NCBI GenBank assembly: GCA_947480375.1
Contig: CANKCX010000002.1
Location: forward strand, 1 to 18,589
Length of the DNA: 18,589 bases
Direction: 5' to 3'
Origin: Actinomycetota bacterium
GTDB taxonomy: Bacteria > Actinomycetota > Actinomycetes > Nanopelagicales > Nanopelagicaceae
Made by a program: the position numbers and the translations under genes. Shown piece after piece: positions 1 through 8,669 of this stretch; within the stretch, counting starts at the first letter, position 1; every line of letters begins with the position of its first letter. The notes beneath the pieces were generated by a model. That model saw nothing but the letters and a program-made list of their open reading frames with translations, was not told the DNA's origin and searched no databases.

Positions 1-858
1 GAATTCGCTACTGGTCACGTTCACTTCTGGGGTCCGTATCTGTATCGCTCTGCTTTCTGGGCGACATCAGAAGCCGAGGAATGTGCTCGCGCTTTAGAAC
101 ATTTAGAACAAACAATTATTTTTGAAGGTCCACACACTATTGCGGCAATATTAATTGAGACCGTCCCCGGAACAGCTGGTGTTTTAGTTCCACCTGCTGG
201 CTATCTTGAAGGTGTACGCGCGCTCTGCGATAAATATAAGATCATGTGGATCGCCGATGAAGTTATGGCTGGTTTTGGTCGCACTGGAAAATGGTTTGCA
301 TTCCAAAGCACCAAAGTTGCTCCTGATTTAATTACATTCGCAAAGGGTGTTACTTCAGGCTACGTGCCATTGGGTGGCGTAGTAATTAGCGAGAACATCT
401 CAAAGACTTTCGATGAGCAAGTATTTCCTGGTGGACTTACATATATGGGGCATCCATTAGCCGCTGCTGCAGCAGTTGCCACAATAGATGTGATGAAGGA
501 AGAGGCGATGCTCGAGAATGCTACGGCCATTGGTGAAAAGATCTTTAAGCCTGGATTAACTGAATTAGCGAAGAAGCATAAGGTGATTGGCGATATCAGA
601 GGTGCTGGAGTTTTCTGGGGAATCGATTTAGTAACCGATCGCAAAACTCACGCACCGCTCGCACCTTATGGTGGATCAAGTCCTGCAATGAACGAATTAG
701 TTGCTGCTTGTAAAGCCAATGGCATGATGCCTTTTACAAACTTCAATCGCATTCACCTCTGCCCACCTTGCAATATTTCCGAGGCGGATGCGAAATTAGG
801 TTTAGAAATCTTAGATAAATCTCTTGGCGAAATTGCAAAGTATTACACCGGTGAGTAG
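1..858 (+). CDS. Class III (omega) aminotransferase, 5' end missing
   Basis: PLP-dependent class III aminotransferase, C-terminal 285 residues; the reading frame is open from base 1, so the N-terminus (about 150 residues by family length) lies outside the window. Visible residues: an ETVPGTAGVLVPP stretch near residues 53-65, the DEVMAGFGRTG motif with the cofactor-binding Asp at about 86, and FAKGVTSGY with the probable Schiff-base Lys at about 115. GGLTYMGHPLAAAAA follows, typical of the subfamily. The N-terminal visible part (FWGPYLYRS) resembles proteins annotated as taurine-pyruvate or beta-alanine-pyruvate aminotransferases, but substrate cannot be read from sequence; a polyamine or other omega-amino acid is equally possible. 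The next gene overlaps its stop codon, suggesting co-translation with a guanidino-group hydrolase. Family call is firm, substrate is not. Confidence 0.9.
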   Translation, partial: EFATGHVHFWGPYLYRSAFWATSEAEECARALEHLEQTIIFEGPHTIAAILIETVPGTAGVLVPPAGYLEGVRALCDKYKIMWIADEVMAGFGRTGKWFAFQSTKVAPDLITFAKGVTSGYVPLGGVVISENISKTFDEQVFPGGLTYMGHPLAAAAAVATIDVMKEEAMLENATAIGEKIFKPGLTELAKKHKVIGDIRGAGVFWGIDLVTDRKTHAPLAPYGGSSPAMNELVAACKANGMMPFTNFNRIHLCPPCNISEADAKLGLEILDKSLGEIAKYYTGE

Positions 859-1717
859 TTCATCAATCACTTGGGGAACGCCAGATATGGTCTCCCCTCT
901 TACTCGGGTTTTGGTTCGCACTCCAACAACTGTCGGTAAATTCGTCGAAGAAGGCTTCTGGCGCGAACCAGATAAGACCGCACTAATTGAAGAGCACAAA
1001 TCCTTAGCTAAATTACTTGAATCTCTTGGTGCCCAAGTAGATATTGCTGAAAGCGTTGATGGCTTAGTTGACTCTGTTTACATGCATGACCCAATGATCA
1101 TGACACCGCATGGCGCAATTTTGTTAAGAATGGCCAAACCTATCCGCCAAGATGAACCAAAGCATTTTCGGAGAGCGCTTGAGAAAATCGGAACTCCGAT
1201 TCTTGGTGAATTGACCGAGCCGGCTTTTGCAGATGGCGGCGACAAAGTATGGATTGATGAAAAAACTCTATTAATTGGCCACAGTTACCGAACTAACAAT
1301 GCGGGTATTGATCAGATTCGAAATTTATTAGCACCATTTGGTGTCGATGTTATTTCATTTGATCTTCCACATTACGAAGGTCCCGGCGCAGTACTGCATT
1401 TAATGAGCGTCCTCTCGCCGATTTCATATGACAAAGCTGTTGTTTATGAACCTTTGGCTCCGGTGCGATTGCTGGAATTCTTAAAGAGCCGCGGAATATC
1501 TTGGTTCACGGTAAGTGAAAAAGAAATGCTTACTCAAGGAAGCAATATTTTGGCGGTAAAACCAAATGTCGTAGTTCTTGCAGCCGGTAATCCGGAGATA
1601 GAAAGTAAGTTGCGATCTGCTGGGGTTGAAGTTCATCTATTTGCTGGTGAAAATGTTGCAGTAAAGGGCGATGGCGGACCAACATGTTTAACTGCACCAT
1701 TACTGCGCAGTAAATAA
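851..1717 (+). CDS. Dimethylargininase / arginine-deiminase-like amidinohydrolase
   Basis: Member of the guanidino-group-modifying superfamily (dimethylarginine dimethylaminohydrolase, arginine deiminase, amidinotransferase), which attacks a guanidinium carbon with a Cys. With the chosen start it has 288 residues. Visible: MHDPM near 78-82, the DGGD loop at about 128-131 followed by LIGHSYRTN, the probable catalytic His in LHLMS (about 183), and the C-terminal GGPTCLT with the probable nucleophile Cys at about 279. The start is uncertain. GTG at 851 overlaps the upstream stop (GTGAGTAG), giving translational coupling, and is preferred over TTG at 824, which would lie inside the aminotransferase; ATG at 886 is also possible. 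No clear Shine-Dalgarno is seen. Likely role is degradation of arginine, methylarginine or another guanidino compound to citrulline or a urea derivative; this is inferred from the family only. Confidence 0.82.
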   Translation: MSSSSITWGTPDMVSPLTRVLVRTPTTVGKFVEEGFWREPDKTALIEEHKSLAKLLESLGAQVDIAESVDGLVDSVYMHDPMIMTPHGAILLRMAKPIRQDEPKHFRRALEKIGTPILGELTEPAFADGGDKVWIDEKTLLIGHSYRTNNAGIDQIRNLLAPFGVDVISFDLPHYEGPGAVLHLMSVLSPISYDKAVVYEPLAPVRLLEFLKSRGISWFTVSEKEMLTQGSNILAVKPNVVVLAAGNPEIESKLRSAGVEVHLFAGENVAVKGDGGPTCLTAPLLRSK

Positions 1718-1770
1718 CTGTTGTGAGTGCCACCTCTCGATAAAACGTAAGGCTTACTAAAACTGACATT

Positions 1771-1782
1771 TAGACTCGCGAC
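1771..1782 (+). promoter_or_regulatory. Probable -10 box of a leaderless promoter (nitronate monooxygenase gene)
   Basis: TAGACT at 1771-1776 is followed by exactly six bases and then the ATG at 1783. A -10 element at this distance would place the transcription start on or next to the A of ATG, with no room for a ribosome binding site, and none is seen. No convincing -35 is visible. The same spacing recurs at other starts in the window. The 65-base gap 1718-1782 shows no hairpin terminator. Confidence 0.6.
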
Positions 1783-3213
1783 ATGTCATTGCCTCAAGAA
1801 ATTAAATTCCCGGATGTAATTCAAGGCGGCATGGGAATTGCAGTTTCAACCTGGCAGCTTGCCAAAGAGGTCTCTTCTTATGGTGGTCTAGGAGTCGTAT
1901 CTGCCACTGCGATTGATTCTGTTGTGGCTCGCAGATTGCAAGATGGCGATCTAAGTGGCGAAATTCGTAGAGCGTTCGCTAATTTCCCTAATCAGAGCGT
2001 CGCAGCCGAGATCTTAAATTTCTACTTTATCGAAGGTGGAAGAAAGCCAGATAAACCTTATTTGGATGTGCCTAAGCTAAGTTTGAAGCCCTCAAAATTA
2101 ACAAATAATTTATTAGTAATTAGCGCTTTCACCGAAGTTTGGTTGGCTAAAGAGAACAATTCTGGTTCTATCGGAATCAATGCTTTAGAGAAGATTCAAT
2201 TAGCAACGCCGGCAACTTTATTTGGTGCAATGCTCGCAAAAGTTGACTATGTATTGATGGGCGCTGGTATTCCAGCAGAAATTCCGGAACTGCTTCGTAA
2301 TTTGGCAGATCTAAAACCGGTAAAACTTGGGATAGACGTTTCTGATGCCAAGAGCAAACATTTCCTGGCCTTTGATCCCAAATCCGTAATACCTGACACC
2401 ATAGATTTAGTTAAGCCAAAATTTTTGGCAATTATCTCCTCGCATGCCTTGGCTGCATATTTAGCTAAAGATGAAAAGACTCGTCCTGACGGTTTCATCG
2501 TTGAGGGTTCATCAGCGGGCGGACATAATGCTCCCCCAAGAAGCAAGGATGCAATTGGCGGAGATGGCGAGAGTAAATTTTCGGATTTAGATATTGCAGA
2601 CTTAACTAAGGTTGCAAAAGCTGGTCTTCCATTCTGGCTTGCCGGTGGTTATGGCACTCCTGAAAACTTGAAACACGCAAAGGAAATTGGCGCAGTAGGA
2701 ATTCAAGTTGGTTCACTATTCGCACTCGCAGATGAATCTGGATTCACCAGAGTGATTAAGGATGAGCTATTAACATCACTAGCAAATGATTCACTGAAGG
2801 TGCGAACTGATCCCTTCGCATCACCAACCGGATTTCCATTTAAGATTGTAGAAATAAATGGAACGCTCTCAGATGAAAGTGAATTTGACGATAGATCCAG
2901 AAATTGTGATCTTGGATATTTAAGAGTTCCATTTGAGCGACCTCAAGGTGGAATCGGATATCGCTGCCCAGGTGAACCGATAAAAACTTATGAATTCAAA
3001 GGTGGCGCGTCCCAACATAACGAACGTTCAAAGTGTTTATGCAATGCTCTTATGGCGGATATCGGGCTGGGTCAATTGCGAATTGATGGCACAACTGAAC
3101 TTCCACTTGTAACTTTCGGATCTGACCTAGCTGGAGCAAAAGAACTTGTGAAAATATTTCCAAAGGGCTGGAAAGCCACGCAAGTATTAGATTTCTTACA
3201 TAGTGGCTCCTGA
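1783..3213 (+). CDS. Nitronate monooxygenase-like FMN protein with Cys-rich tail
   Basis: TIM-barrel flavoprotein of the nitronate monooxygenase / 2-nitropropane dioxygenase family (related to PfaD-type enoyl reductases), 476 residues. Seen: QGGMG at 14-18 near the N-terminus, GSSAGGHN at 242-249 with the probable catalytic His248, and the phosphate-binding barrel end AGGYGTPENL with IGAVGIQVGSLFA (residues 287-314). The usual family length is about 320-360 residues. Here about 100 extra residues follow the barrel, and they contain all four cysteines of the protein (375, 395, 418, 420, the last two as KCLCN). This arrangement suggests a bound metal or Fe-S cluster, or a redox thiol set, which is inference. 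It probably oxidises nitronates or acts as an FMN-dependent reductase. It stands alone between two operons with its own apparent promoter. Confidence 0.85.
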   Translation: MSLPQEIKFPDVIQGGMGIAVSTWQLAKEVSSYGGLGVVSATAIDSVVARRLQDGDLSGEIRRAFANFPNQSVAAEILNFYFIEGGRKPDKPYLDVPKLSLKPSKLTNNLLVISAFTEVWLAKENNSGSIGINALEKIQLATPATLFGAMLAKVDYVLMGAGIPAEIPELLRNLADLKPVKLGIDVSDAKSKHFLAFDPKSVIPDTIDLVKPKFLAIISSHALAAYLAKDEKTRPDGFIVEGSSAGGHNAPPRSKDAIGGDGESKFSDLDIADLTKVAKAGLPFWLAGGYGTPENLKHAKEIGAVGIQVGSLFALADESGFTRVIKDELLTSLANDSLKVRTDPFASPTGFPFKIVEINGTLSDESEFDDRSRNCDLGYLRVPFERPQGGIGYRCPGEPIKTYEFKGGASQHNERSKCLCNALMADIGLGQLRIDGTTELPLVTFGSDLAGAKELVKIFPKGWKATQVLDFLHSGS

Positions 3214-3233
3214 GTAATAAACAGTATTTGTGG

Positions 3234-3245
3234 CAAACTGCCGCC
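3234..3245 (+). promoter_or_regulatory. Weak candidate -10 before thymidine kinase
   Basis: CAAACT at 3234-3239 stands exactly six bases before the ATG at 3246. It keeps the A at position 2 and T at position 6 of the TANNNT pattern but lacks the first T. No Shine-Dalgarno sequence is present in the 32-base gap after the preceding stop. Listed because position and lack of a ribosome binding site match the stronger examples in this window. Confidence 0.3.
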
Positions 3246-3860
3246 ATGGCCCAACTTATTTATTACTGCGGAACTATGGATAGTGGAAAATCAACGTTAG
3301 CGCTGCAGACAGCCCATAACTACGAAAGCCGCGGTCGTCACGGTTTAGTTTTCACCAACCAAGATCGCGCAGGTTCCGGAATTATCTCTTCAAGACTTGG
3401 GTTGCAAAGCCCTGCAATTGAAGTTTCATCGGGCATGGATATCTTTGCCTTTGTCGAATCTCATCAAGAAGCCAAAGGAAAATTGGATTATTTGATTTTT
3501 GATGAGGCCCAATTTTACGAGAGCGAACAGATCGATCAACTCGCTCGTATCGTTGATATTTTGCAGGTAGATGTATTTGCTTTTGGAATTCTCAGTGACT
3601 TTAGAACTTCACTATTTCCAGGATCTATGCGATTAGTTGAATTGGCCGATCGAGTTAACCCACTTCAAGTTGAAGCCCTCTGTTGGTGTGGCGTTCGCGC
3701 AACACATAACGCCCGCATCGTCGGCGGACGCATGACGCGAGAAGGCGATCAATTATTGCCAGGCGACACAGCGCCAGATGCCCAAGTGCTTTACGAAGTT
3801 CTCTGCCGAAAGCATCACATGGCAAATATGAGTTCTAAAGATCACTTAAAGAACGGATAG
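3246..3860 (+). CDS. tdk: Thymidine kinase (type II, TK1-like)
   Basis: Cytosolic thymidine kinase: ATP + thymidine to dTMP, the salvage entry into DNA precursors. 204 residues, usual length. Seen: P-loop GTMDSGKST at 9-17, the DEAQF motif at 86-90 with the probable catalytic Glu87, and a zinc-ribbon set of C146, C148, C187 and H190 or H191. The first pair is CxC (CWCG) rather than CxxC. The ATG at 3246 is chosen over the in-frame TTG at 3228 because it starts directly at the family N-terminus (AQLIYYCGTMDSGKS). Downstream, the purine nucleoside phosphorylase gene begins nine bases after the stop. Together with the phosphorylases and the ABC transporter it fits a nucleoside scavenging locus. 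Confidence 0.95.
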   Translation: MAQLIYYCGTMDSGKSTLALQTAHNYESRGRHGLVFTNQDRAGSGIISSRLGLQSPAIEVSSGMDIFAFVESHQEAKGKLDYLIFDEAQFYESEQIDQLARIVDILQVDVFAFGILSDFRTSLFPGSMRLVELADRVNPLQVEALCWCGVRATHNARIVGGRMTREGDQLLPGDTAPDAQVLYEVLCRKHHMANMSSKDHLKNG

Positions 3861-3869
3861 GTTTGCCCA
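3858..3869 (+). promoter_or_regulatory. Probable leaderless -10 that includes the tdk stop codon
   Basis: TAGGTT at 3858-3863 is followed by six bases and ATG at 3870. The first three bases of the hexamer are the TAG stop codon of thymidine kinase, so one trinucleotide would serve both jobs. There is no purine-rich ribosome binding site in the nine-base gap (GTTTGCCCA), so without a leaderless start the gene would have no visible initiation signal other than coupling to the upstream stop. Confidence 0.55.
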
Positions 3870-4688
3870 ATGAGCGATTTATATTCTGATCCACTTGGCA
3901 CTGCGCAATTAGCTGCCACAAAGATTGCAGAATTAACCGGTAAGGCAAAACATGATGTTGCCTTGGTTATGGGATCTGGCTGGATGCCAGCAACAGATGC
4001 ACTCGGAACACCTACGCATGAATTTGCTGTTACCGATGTGCCTGGATTTCCGGCGCCAACAGTTGTTGGACATGGTGGCTTGATTCGTTCTTACGAAATT
4101 GATGGCGCCAACGGAAAAATTCAGGCGCTAGTTTTCTTAGGACGCACCCATCTCTACGAAGGTAAGGGTTTAGAGCCAGTTGTGCACGGTGTTAGAACCG
4201 CAGTTAAAGCGGGTTGCAAAGTTATAGTTCTGACAAATGCTTGCGGTGGAATTAACAGAGATTACAAAGTTGGTCAGCCGGTAATTATTCGGGACCACAT
4301 TTCAATGACCGCGACTAGCCCACTTATTGGCGCAGACTTCGTTGATCTAACAGATCTTTACAGCAAGCGATTGCGCGAAATTGTTGCTAAGGAAGATTCA
4401 ACACTCGCCCAAGGTGTTTATGTTCACTGGCGAGGTCCGGCATATGAAACCCCTGCCGAAATTAATATGTTGCGCATTTTGGGAGCAGATTTAGTTGGCA
4501 TGTCTACTGTTCCAGAAGCAATAGCTGCACACGCACTTGGCGCTGAAGTTCTCGGAATTTCATTAGTAACAAATGCCGCAGCTGGCGTAACTGGCGAAAA
4601 ACTTAGCCACACAGAAGTTATGGAGGCTGGAAAAGCAGCAGCCGGACGCATGGGCGAATTGCTGGCGAAGGTTCTACGAAAGTTGTGA
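3870..4688 (+). CDS. punA: Purine nucleoside phosphorylase (trimeric class)
   Basis: Splits (deoxy)inosine and (deoxy)guanosine with phosphate to the base and (deoxy)ribose-1-phosphate in the cytoplasm. 272 residues, normal for the trimeric PNP/MTAP family. Seen: MGSGW at 34-38 (phosphate loop), GRTHLYEG at 91-98, NACGGIN at 123-129, GPAYETPAE at 189-197 with the base-contacting Glu, VGMSTVPE at 209-216, and VTNAAAG with Asn235, which in this family favours 6-oxopurines. The gene ends in TTGTGA, and the mutase gene starts at the GTG inside it. The PNP-mutase pair also occurs in Mycobacterium (deoD-pmmB), supporting a shared job in handling the sugar phosphate released here. Confidence 0.95.
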   Translation: MSDLYSDPLGTAQLAATKIAELTGKAKHDVALVMGSGWMPATDALGTPTHEFAVTDVPGFPAPTVVGHGGLIRSYEIDGANGKIQALVFLGRTHLYEGKGLEPVVHGVRTAVKAGCKVIVLTNACGGINRDYKVGQPVIIRDHISMTATSPLIGADFVDLTDLYSKRLREIVAKEDSTLAQGVYVHWRGPAYETPAEINMLRILGADLVGMSTVPEAIAAHALGAEVLGISLVTNAAAGVTGEKLSHTEVMEAGKAAAGRMGELLAKVLRKL

Positions 4689-6301
4689 TCAGCGATGCTT
4701 TGCGCACTGAAGTATTGGAATGGATTGCAAATGACCCAGATCCAGAGAGCGTGGCAACTTTACGTAAATGGCTAGCAGATTCAAATGAAGTAGAGCTTCT
4801 TAAATCATTTAGTGGTTTCTTAGAATTTGGTACCGCAGGATTGCGCGGTCCGGTACGACCAGGTCCTTCTGGAATGAATCGAGCTGTAGTTAGCCGTACT
4901 GCCGCAGGGATCGCAGCCTTCATGAAATCACATGGGCTTAACAAAATTGTTATAGGCCGAGATGCCAGACATGGTTCCGCAGAATTTATGCAAGAGAGTG
5001 CTGAAGTTTTAGCTGGTTTTGGTTTGGATGTCTATTTATTACCGCGTCAATTACCCACTCCCCTTTTAGCTTTTGCAGTCAATGAACTGGCAATGGATTG
5101 TGGAGTCATGATTACGGCAAGCCATAACCCAGCGATAGATAATGGCTACAAGGTCTATCTAGGCGGAAGCGTTGCTGGGATTAACTACAACGGAAGCCAA
5201 ATTATTTCGCCAACCGATACGCAAATTTCGGAAGAGATTGCCCGAGTACAAATGCCGATTCCACGCGGAAGCAAGTGGAAGTTCGTTGATGAAACGCTGA
5301 TAGATAAGTATTTACAAGTCACCTCTCAAGGCATGATTCAGAAAGCCTCGCAAAAAATTGTTTACACAGCCATGCACGGGGTTGGAACTGAAACGCTTTT
5401 GTCATTATTTAAGAGTGCTGGTTTCGATAAGCCAATTCTCGTTGCTGAACAAGCTGAACCAGATCCAAATTTTCCAACTGTCGCTTTTCCAAATCCAGAG
5501 GAATCAGGTGCGATGGATTTAGCAATTGCGCTAGCAAAAGCTCAGAACGCTGACCTGGTAATAGCGAACGATCCAGATGCGGATCGTTGTGCGGTCGCAG
5601 TTAAAGATTCGGCGGGAAATTGGCGTACTTTGCGTGGTGATGAACTTGGCGTAATTCTGGGAGATGCTGTAGCAAAAAAGATTTCCACTACAAATGTAAG
5701 TTTTGCGACAACAATTGTTTCATCGAGCGCTCTAAGTAAAATAGCGGCAAATACCGGCGCCAAATACACAGAAACGCTTACTGGATTTAAATGGATCTCT
5801 AAGGTTGCTGACCTGGCTTATGGATATGAAGAAGCGATTGGCTACTGCATTAATCCACGTGCCGTAAATGACAAGGATGGAATAAGTGCCGCCCTATTCA
5901 TTGCAGAGTTAAATTCTGATTTAATTTCTAAGGGTTCAAGTTTGATTGAATACCTAGAGAAAATTTGGAGTGAAATTGGATATCACCACACCGAACAACT
6001 TTCGATCCGTGTGACCGATCTGAAAATAATCGGCAAAATCTTGCGAGATTTAGCGGCAAAACCGCTGCAAACGATCGCGGGCCAAGTGGTCACTTCATTC
6101 GAGAATTTAAGCGATGCCGATATTCCAACTCCCGGTTTTAGAATTAGATGTGGCGTGAATTTACGGGTAATTATTCGACCAAGTGGCACCGAACCGAAAC
6201 TAAAAGCCTATTTTGAGGCGATCGACGAACAGGCCACAGCTATAAATCTAATTAGAGAAGCTAAGTCGCAACTTTCGCAATTATTCGCTAGCTATAGCTA
6301 A
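4685..6301 (+). CDS. Alpha-D-phosphohexomutase family enzyme (annotated Pmm; possible phosphopentomutase)
   Basis: Four-domain phosphohexomutase, 538 residues. Seen: catalytic-serine loop TASHNP at 144-149 (Ser146), metal-binding NDPDADR at 295-301, sugar-binding GYEEAIGY at 380-387, and phosphate-binding [10 protein letters not shown] at 498-507. All four active-site elements are intact. Homologues are usually named phosphomannomutase (PmmB), but relatives of the PGM2 type with the same SHNP-DNGYKVY and EEAIG features act on ribose- and deoxyribose-1-phosphate. Overlap of its GTG start with the PNP stop (4685-4688, GTGA) and the absence of deoB nearby favour ribose-1-phosphate to ribose-5-phosphate conversion; this is inference. 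The 3' end overlaps the adenosine deaminase gene on the other strand by 21 bases. Confidence 0.9.
   Translation: MISDALRTEVLEWIANDPDPESVATLRKWLADSNEVELLKSFSGFLEFGTAGLRGPVRPGPSGMNRAVVSRTAAGIAAFMKSHGLNKIVIGRDARHGSAEFMQESAEVLAGFGLDVYLLPRQLPTPLLAFAVNELAMDCGVMITASHNPAIDNGYKVYLGGSVAGINYNGSQIISPTDTQISEEIARVQMPIPRGSKWKFVDETLIDKYLQVTSQGMIQKASQKIVYTAMHGVGTETLLSLFKSAGFDKPILVAEQAEPDPNFPTVAFPNPEESGAMDLAIALAKAQNADLVIANDPDADRCAVAVKDSAGNWRTLRGDELGVILGDAVAKKISTTNVSFATTIVSSSALSKIAANTGAKYTETLTGFKWISKVADLAYGYEEAIGYCINPRAVNDKDGISAALFIAELNSDLISKGSSLIEYLEKIWSEIGYHHTEQLSIRVTDLKIIGKILRDLAAKPLQTIAGQVVTSFENLSDADIPTPGFRIRCGVNLRVIIRPSGTEPKLKAYFEAIDEQATAINLIREAKSQLSQLFASYS
6281..6301. other. Convergent gene overlap with a 12-bp palindrome
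   Basis: The mutase gene (plus) and add (minus) share 21 bases at their 3' ends. Bases 6289-6300 read TAGCTATAGCTA, a perfect palindrome lying inside both reading frames. No GC-rich hairpin with a T-tract is seen, so there is no ordinary terminator between the two converging units. The palindrome could be a weak two-way pause or protein site, or chance. Confidence 0.7.
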
Positions 6302-7372
6302 ATATCCTGGCTTAACAATCTCTTCGATAATTGCTAAACGTTCCTCGAAGGGAATAAACGAACTCTTCAACGCATTTATCGTAACTCGCTGCAAGTCCTG
6401 AAAATTCCAATTAAATGCTTTGACCACTTCTACCATTTCATTGGTCATCGACGTACGACTCATTAAACGATTGTCGGTATTAATTGTTACGCGAAAACGT
6501 AATTTGGCTAAGGCTCCGATTGGATGCGAAGCAATTGTTTTAGCGGCGCCAGTTTGCAGGTTGGATGTAGGGCAAAGCTCCAATGGAATTCTGCGATCCC
6601 GAATATAAGCAGAAAGTCTTCCTAATTTTGGTTGTGCTCCAGAAAAATCAATATCTTCAATAATGCGAACTCCATGTCCGAGACGTTCGGCGCCACACAT
6701 TTGTATCGCTTGCCAAATTGACGGAAGTCCATATGCCTCGCCTGCATGGATTGTGAAATGAGCATCTTCCTGTCGCAAGTAATTGAAAGTATCTAATTGA
6801 TTGGTCGGCGGGAATCCATCTTCCGGTCCGGCAATATCAAAACCAACAACGCCTAGATCGCGATACTTAATCACTTTTTCTGCAATCTCTTGCGCTAATG
6901 GATTTTGACGTAAGGCGCAGAGCAAAGATTCAACGCGAATTGTTAGGCCTTCTGCTTTTGCAGCAGCCTCACCTTGGCGGTACCCAGCAATAGTGGCTTC
7001 AATAACTTGATCTAGCGTGAGACCTTTACGGGTAAATAATTCAGGGGCGCCTCTTACTTCGGCGTAAACAACACCGTCTCTGGCTAAATCAAGTGCACAC
7101 TCTTTAGCAACTCGAGTAATGGATTCGGTTGTTTGCATGACTGCAATTGTGTGTTCGAAAGTTTCGATATATCTAACAAGTGAGCCAGAATTACAAGCCT
7201 CGTAGAACCAATCGGCGAGGGCAGCTGGATCTGTCGAAGGTAATTCGTAGCCAATTTCCTTAGCTAGTTCAATTATCGTTGCAGGACGCAATCCGCCATC
7301 TAGGTGATCATGAATTACGGCTTTTGGAAGTCTTTTAATCTGCTCTGGCGTTGGAATACTTTTAAGTGTCAT
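6281..7372 (-). CDS. add: Adenosine deaminase
   Basis: Zinc hydrolase converting (deoxy)adenosine to (deoxy)inosine plus ammonia, feeding PunA. 363 residues. Seen: metal ligands HDH at 21-23, HAGEAYG with His209 and Glu212, GHGVR with His233, CPTSN at 267-271, and INTDNR with metal-ligand Asp300. The second Asp of the common TDD is Asn here, giving NTDNRLMS, a form I associate with actinobacterial Add proteins. ATG at 7372 is chosen over TTG at 7393 because GAGG lies six bases upstream and the ATG is one base beyond the deoA stop; the TTG would overlap deoA. It is the last gene of the minus-strand operon, and its tail overlaps the mutase gene on the plus strand. Confidence 0.94.
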   Translation of the reverse strand: MTLKSIPTPEQIKRLPKAVIHDHLDGGLRPATIIELAKEIGYELPSTDPAALADWFYEACNSGSLVRYIETFEHTIAVMQTTESITRVAKECALDLARDGVVYAEVRGAPELFTRKGLTLDQVIEATIAGYRQGEAAAKAEGLTIRVESLLCALRQNPLAQEIAEKVIKYRDLGVVGFDIAGPEDGFPPTNQLDTFNYLRQEDAHFTIHAGEAYGLPSIWQAIQMCGAERLGHGVRIIEDIDFSGAQPKLGRLSAYIRDRRIPLELCPTSNLQTGAAKTIASHPIGALAKLRFRVTINTDNRLMSRTSMTNEMVEVVKAFNWNFQDLQRVTINALKSSFIPFEERLAIIEEIVKPGYLAIASE

Positions 7373-7373
7373 C

Positions 7374-8669
7374 TCATCCCTCAATTTTCTCAATTATAAG
7401 AGGCAAACGTTCTGCAATCGAACCGTCTTGGCTAATTGCGATCGCACCATCTAGCGCGCTCTTTGCACGTTCAAATCTTGCTGGTTCATCGGCGTGCAAT
7501 GTGAATATTGCTTCGCCCTTCTTAACTAAATCACCGGGTTTGGCATGAATTTCTATTCCCGCACCAAGCGAAACGCTCTCCCCTTGTTTCGATCTACCCG
7601 CACCAAGTCGCCATGCTGCAATTCCAACTTTCATCGCATCCATCGATGAAAGCGTGCCATCGGAATCTGCGGTTATAACAATCTTCTCTTTCGCAACTGG
7701 CAACTTCGCATCGGGATCACCACCTTGCGCACGTATCATCGCTTTCCAACTATCCATAGCTGCACCGTTTTTTAGCGCATCAGCAGGATCCATTAATTGC
7801 TTGATACCAGCAGCATCCAACATTTCACGTGCTAAAACCAAAGTTAGTTCGACAACATCACTTGGTCCCCCACCAGCCAATACTTCAATTGATTCACGGA
7901 CTTCGAGTGCATTTCCTGCGGTTAACCCAAGCGGAACATCCATTGCGGTTACAAGTGCTCGAGTTGTTACACCTGCACGCTTGCCAAGATCAACCATCAC
8001 GCGGGCTAATTCTCCAGCCTTCTTTGGGTCAGACATAAATGCACCTGATCCGGTTTTTACATCAAGAACAAGGGCGCTAGTTCCTTCTGCAATCTTCTTA
8101 CTCATGATGCTTGATGCAATTAATGGAATTGCTTGCACGGTCGCAGTCACATCTCGCAACGCATAAAGTTTTTTATCGGCGGGAGCAAGCCCTGCACCAG
8201 CTGCGCAAATTACGGCTCCGCAACTCTTGATAACTTCTAACATCTCGGCATTTGTTAGCGAAGCTCGCCAACCTGGAATTGATTCCAATTTATCTAAAGT
8301 TCCACCGGTATGACCAAGTCCGCGACCAGAAAGTTGTGGAACAGCCCCGCCACATGCGGCGACAAGTGGTGCCAGTGGCAGCGTAATTTTGTCCCCGACG
8401 CCACCGGTTGAATGTTTGTCAACAGTCTTGCGATCCAACATCGACCATTCCATACGTTCACCGCTGTTGATCATTGCATCTGTCCAGCGGGAAATTTCTC
8501 GGGAATTCATCCCATTTAATAAAATAGCCATAAGCAGTGCGGACATTTGTTCATCGGCGACGACGCCTTTTGTATAAGCGTTTATGATCCAATCAATTTG
8601 TGGATCTGAAAGTTCTTTCTTATCGCGCTTCGCCCCAATTATTTCAACGGCATCAAATGCTTCGGTCAT
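7374..8669 (-). CDS. deoA: Thymidine / pyrimidine-nucleoside phosphorylase
   Basis: Splits thymidine and (deoxy)uridine with phosphate to base and (deoxy)ribose-1-phosphate. 431 residues, the standard length for the two-domain NP-II family with a C-terminal biotinyl-like domain. Seen: [10 protein letters not shown] at 85-94 (phosphate and substrate site), the family signature [16 protein letters not shown] at 114-129, and [10 protein letters not shown] in the middle of the protein. It could be the broader Pdp type rather than strict thymidine phosphorylase. Its ATG overlaps the cdd stop as ATGA (8666-8669), and its own stop is one base before the add start, so the three salvage enzymes are translated in series after the transporter. 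Confidence 0.94.
   Translation of the reverse strand: MTEAFDAVEIIGAKRDKKELSDPQIDWIINAYTKGVVADEQMSALLMAILLNGMNSREISRWTDAMINSGERMEWSMLDRKTVDKHSTGGVGDKITLPLAPLVAACGGAVPQLSGRGLGHTGGTLDKLESIPGWRASLTNAEMLEVIKSCGAVICAAGAGLAPADKKLYALRDVTATVQAIPLIASSIMSKKIAEGTSALVLDVKTGSGAFMSDPKKAGELARVMVDLGKRAGVTTRALVTAMDVPLGLTAGNALEVRESIEVLAGGGPSDVVELTLVLAREMLDAAGIKQLMDPADALKNGAAMDSWKAMIRAQGGDPDAKLPVAKEKIVITADSDGTLSSMDAMKVGIAAWRLGAGRSKQGESVSLGAGIEIHAKPGDLVKKGEAIFTLHADEPARFERAKSALDGAIAISQDGSIAERLPLIIEKIEG

Noticed and set aside
1530..1769. 79-codon open frame on the minus strand reaching into the gap before 1783
   Set aside because: Mostly antisense to the dimethylargininase-like gene, with no ribosome binding site and no recognisable motif.
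7654..8166. 170-codon open frame on the plus strand
   Set aside because: Lies wholly antisense to deoA, whose protein is intact and recognisable. The translation is Ala/Ser/Pro-rich with no domain, typical of a mirror frame.
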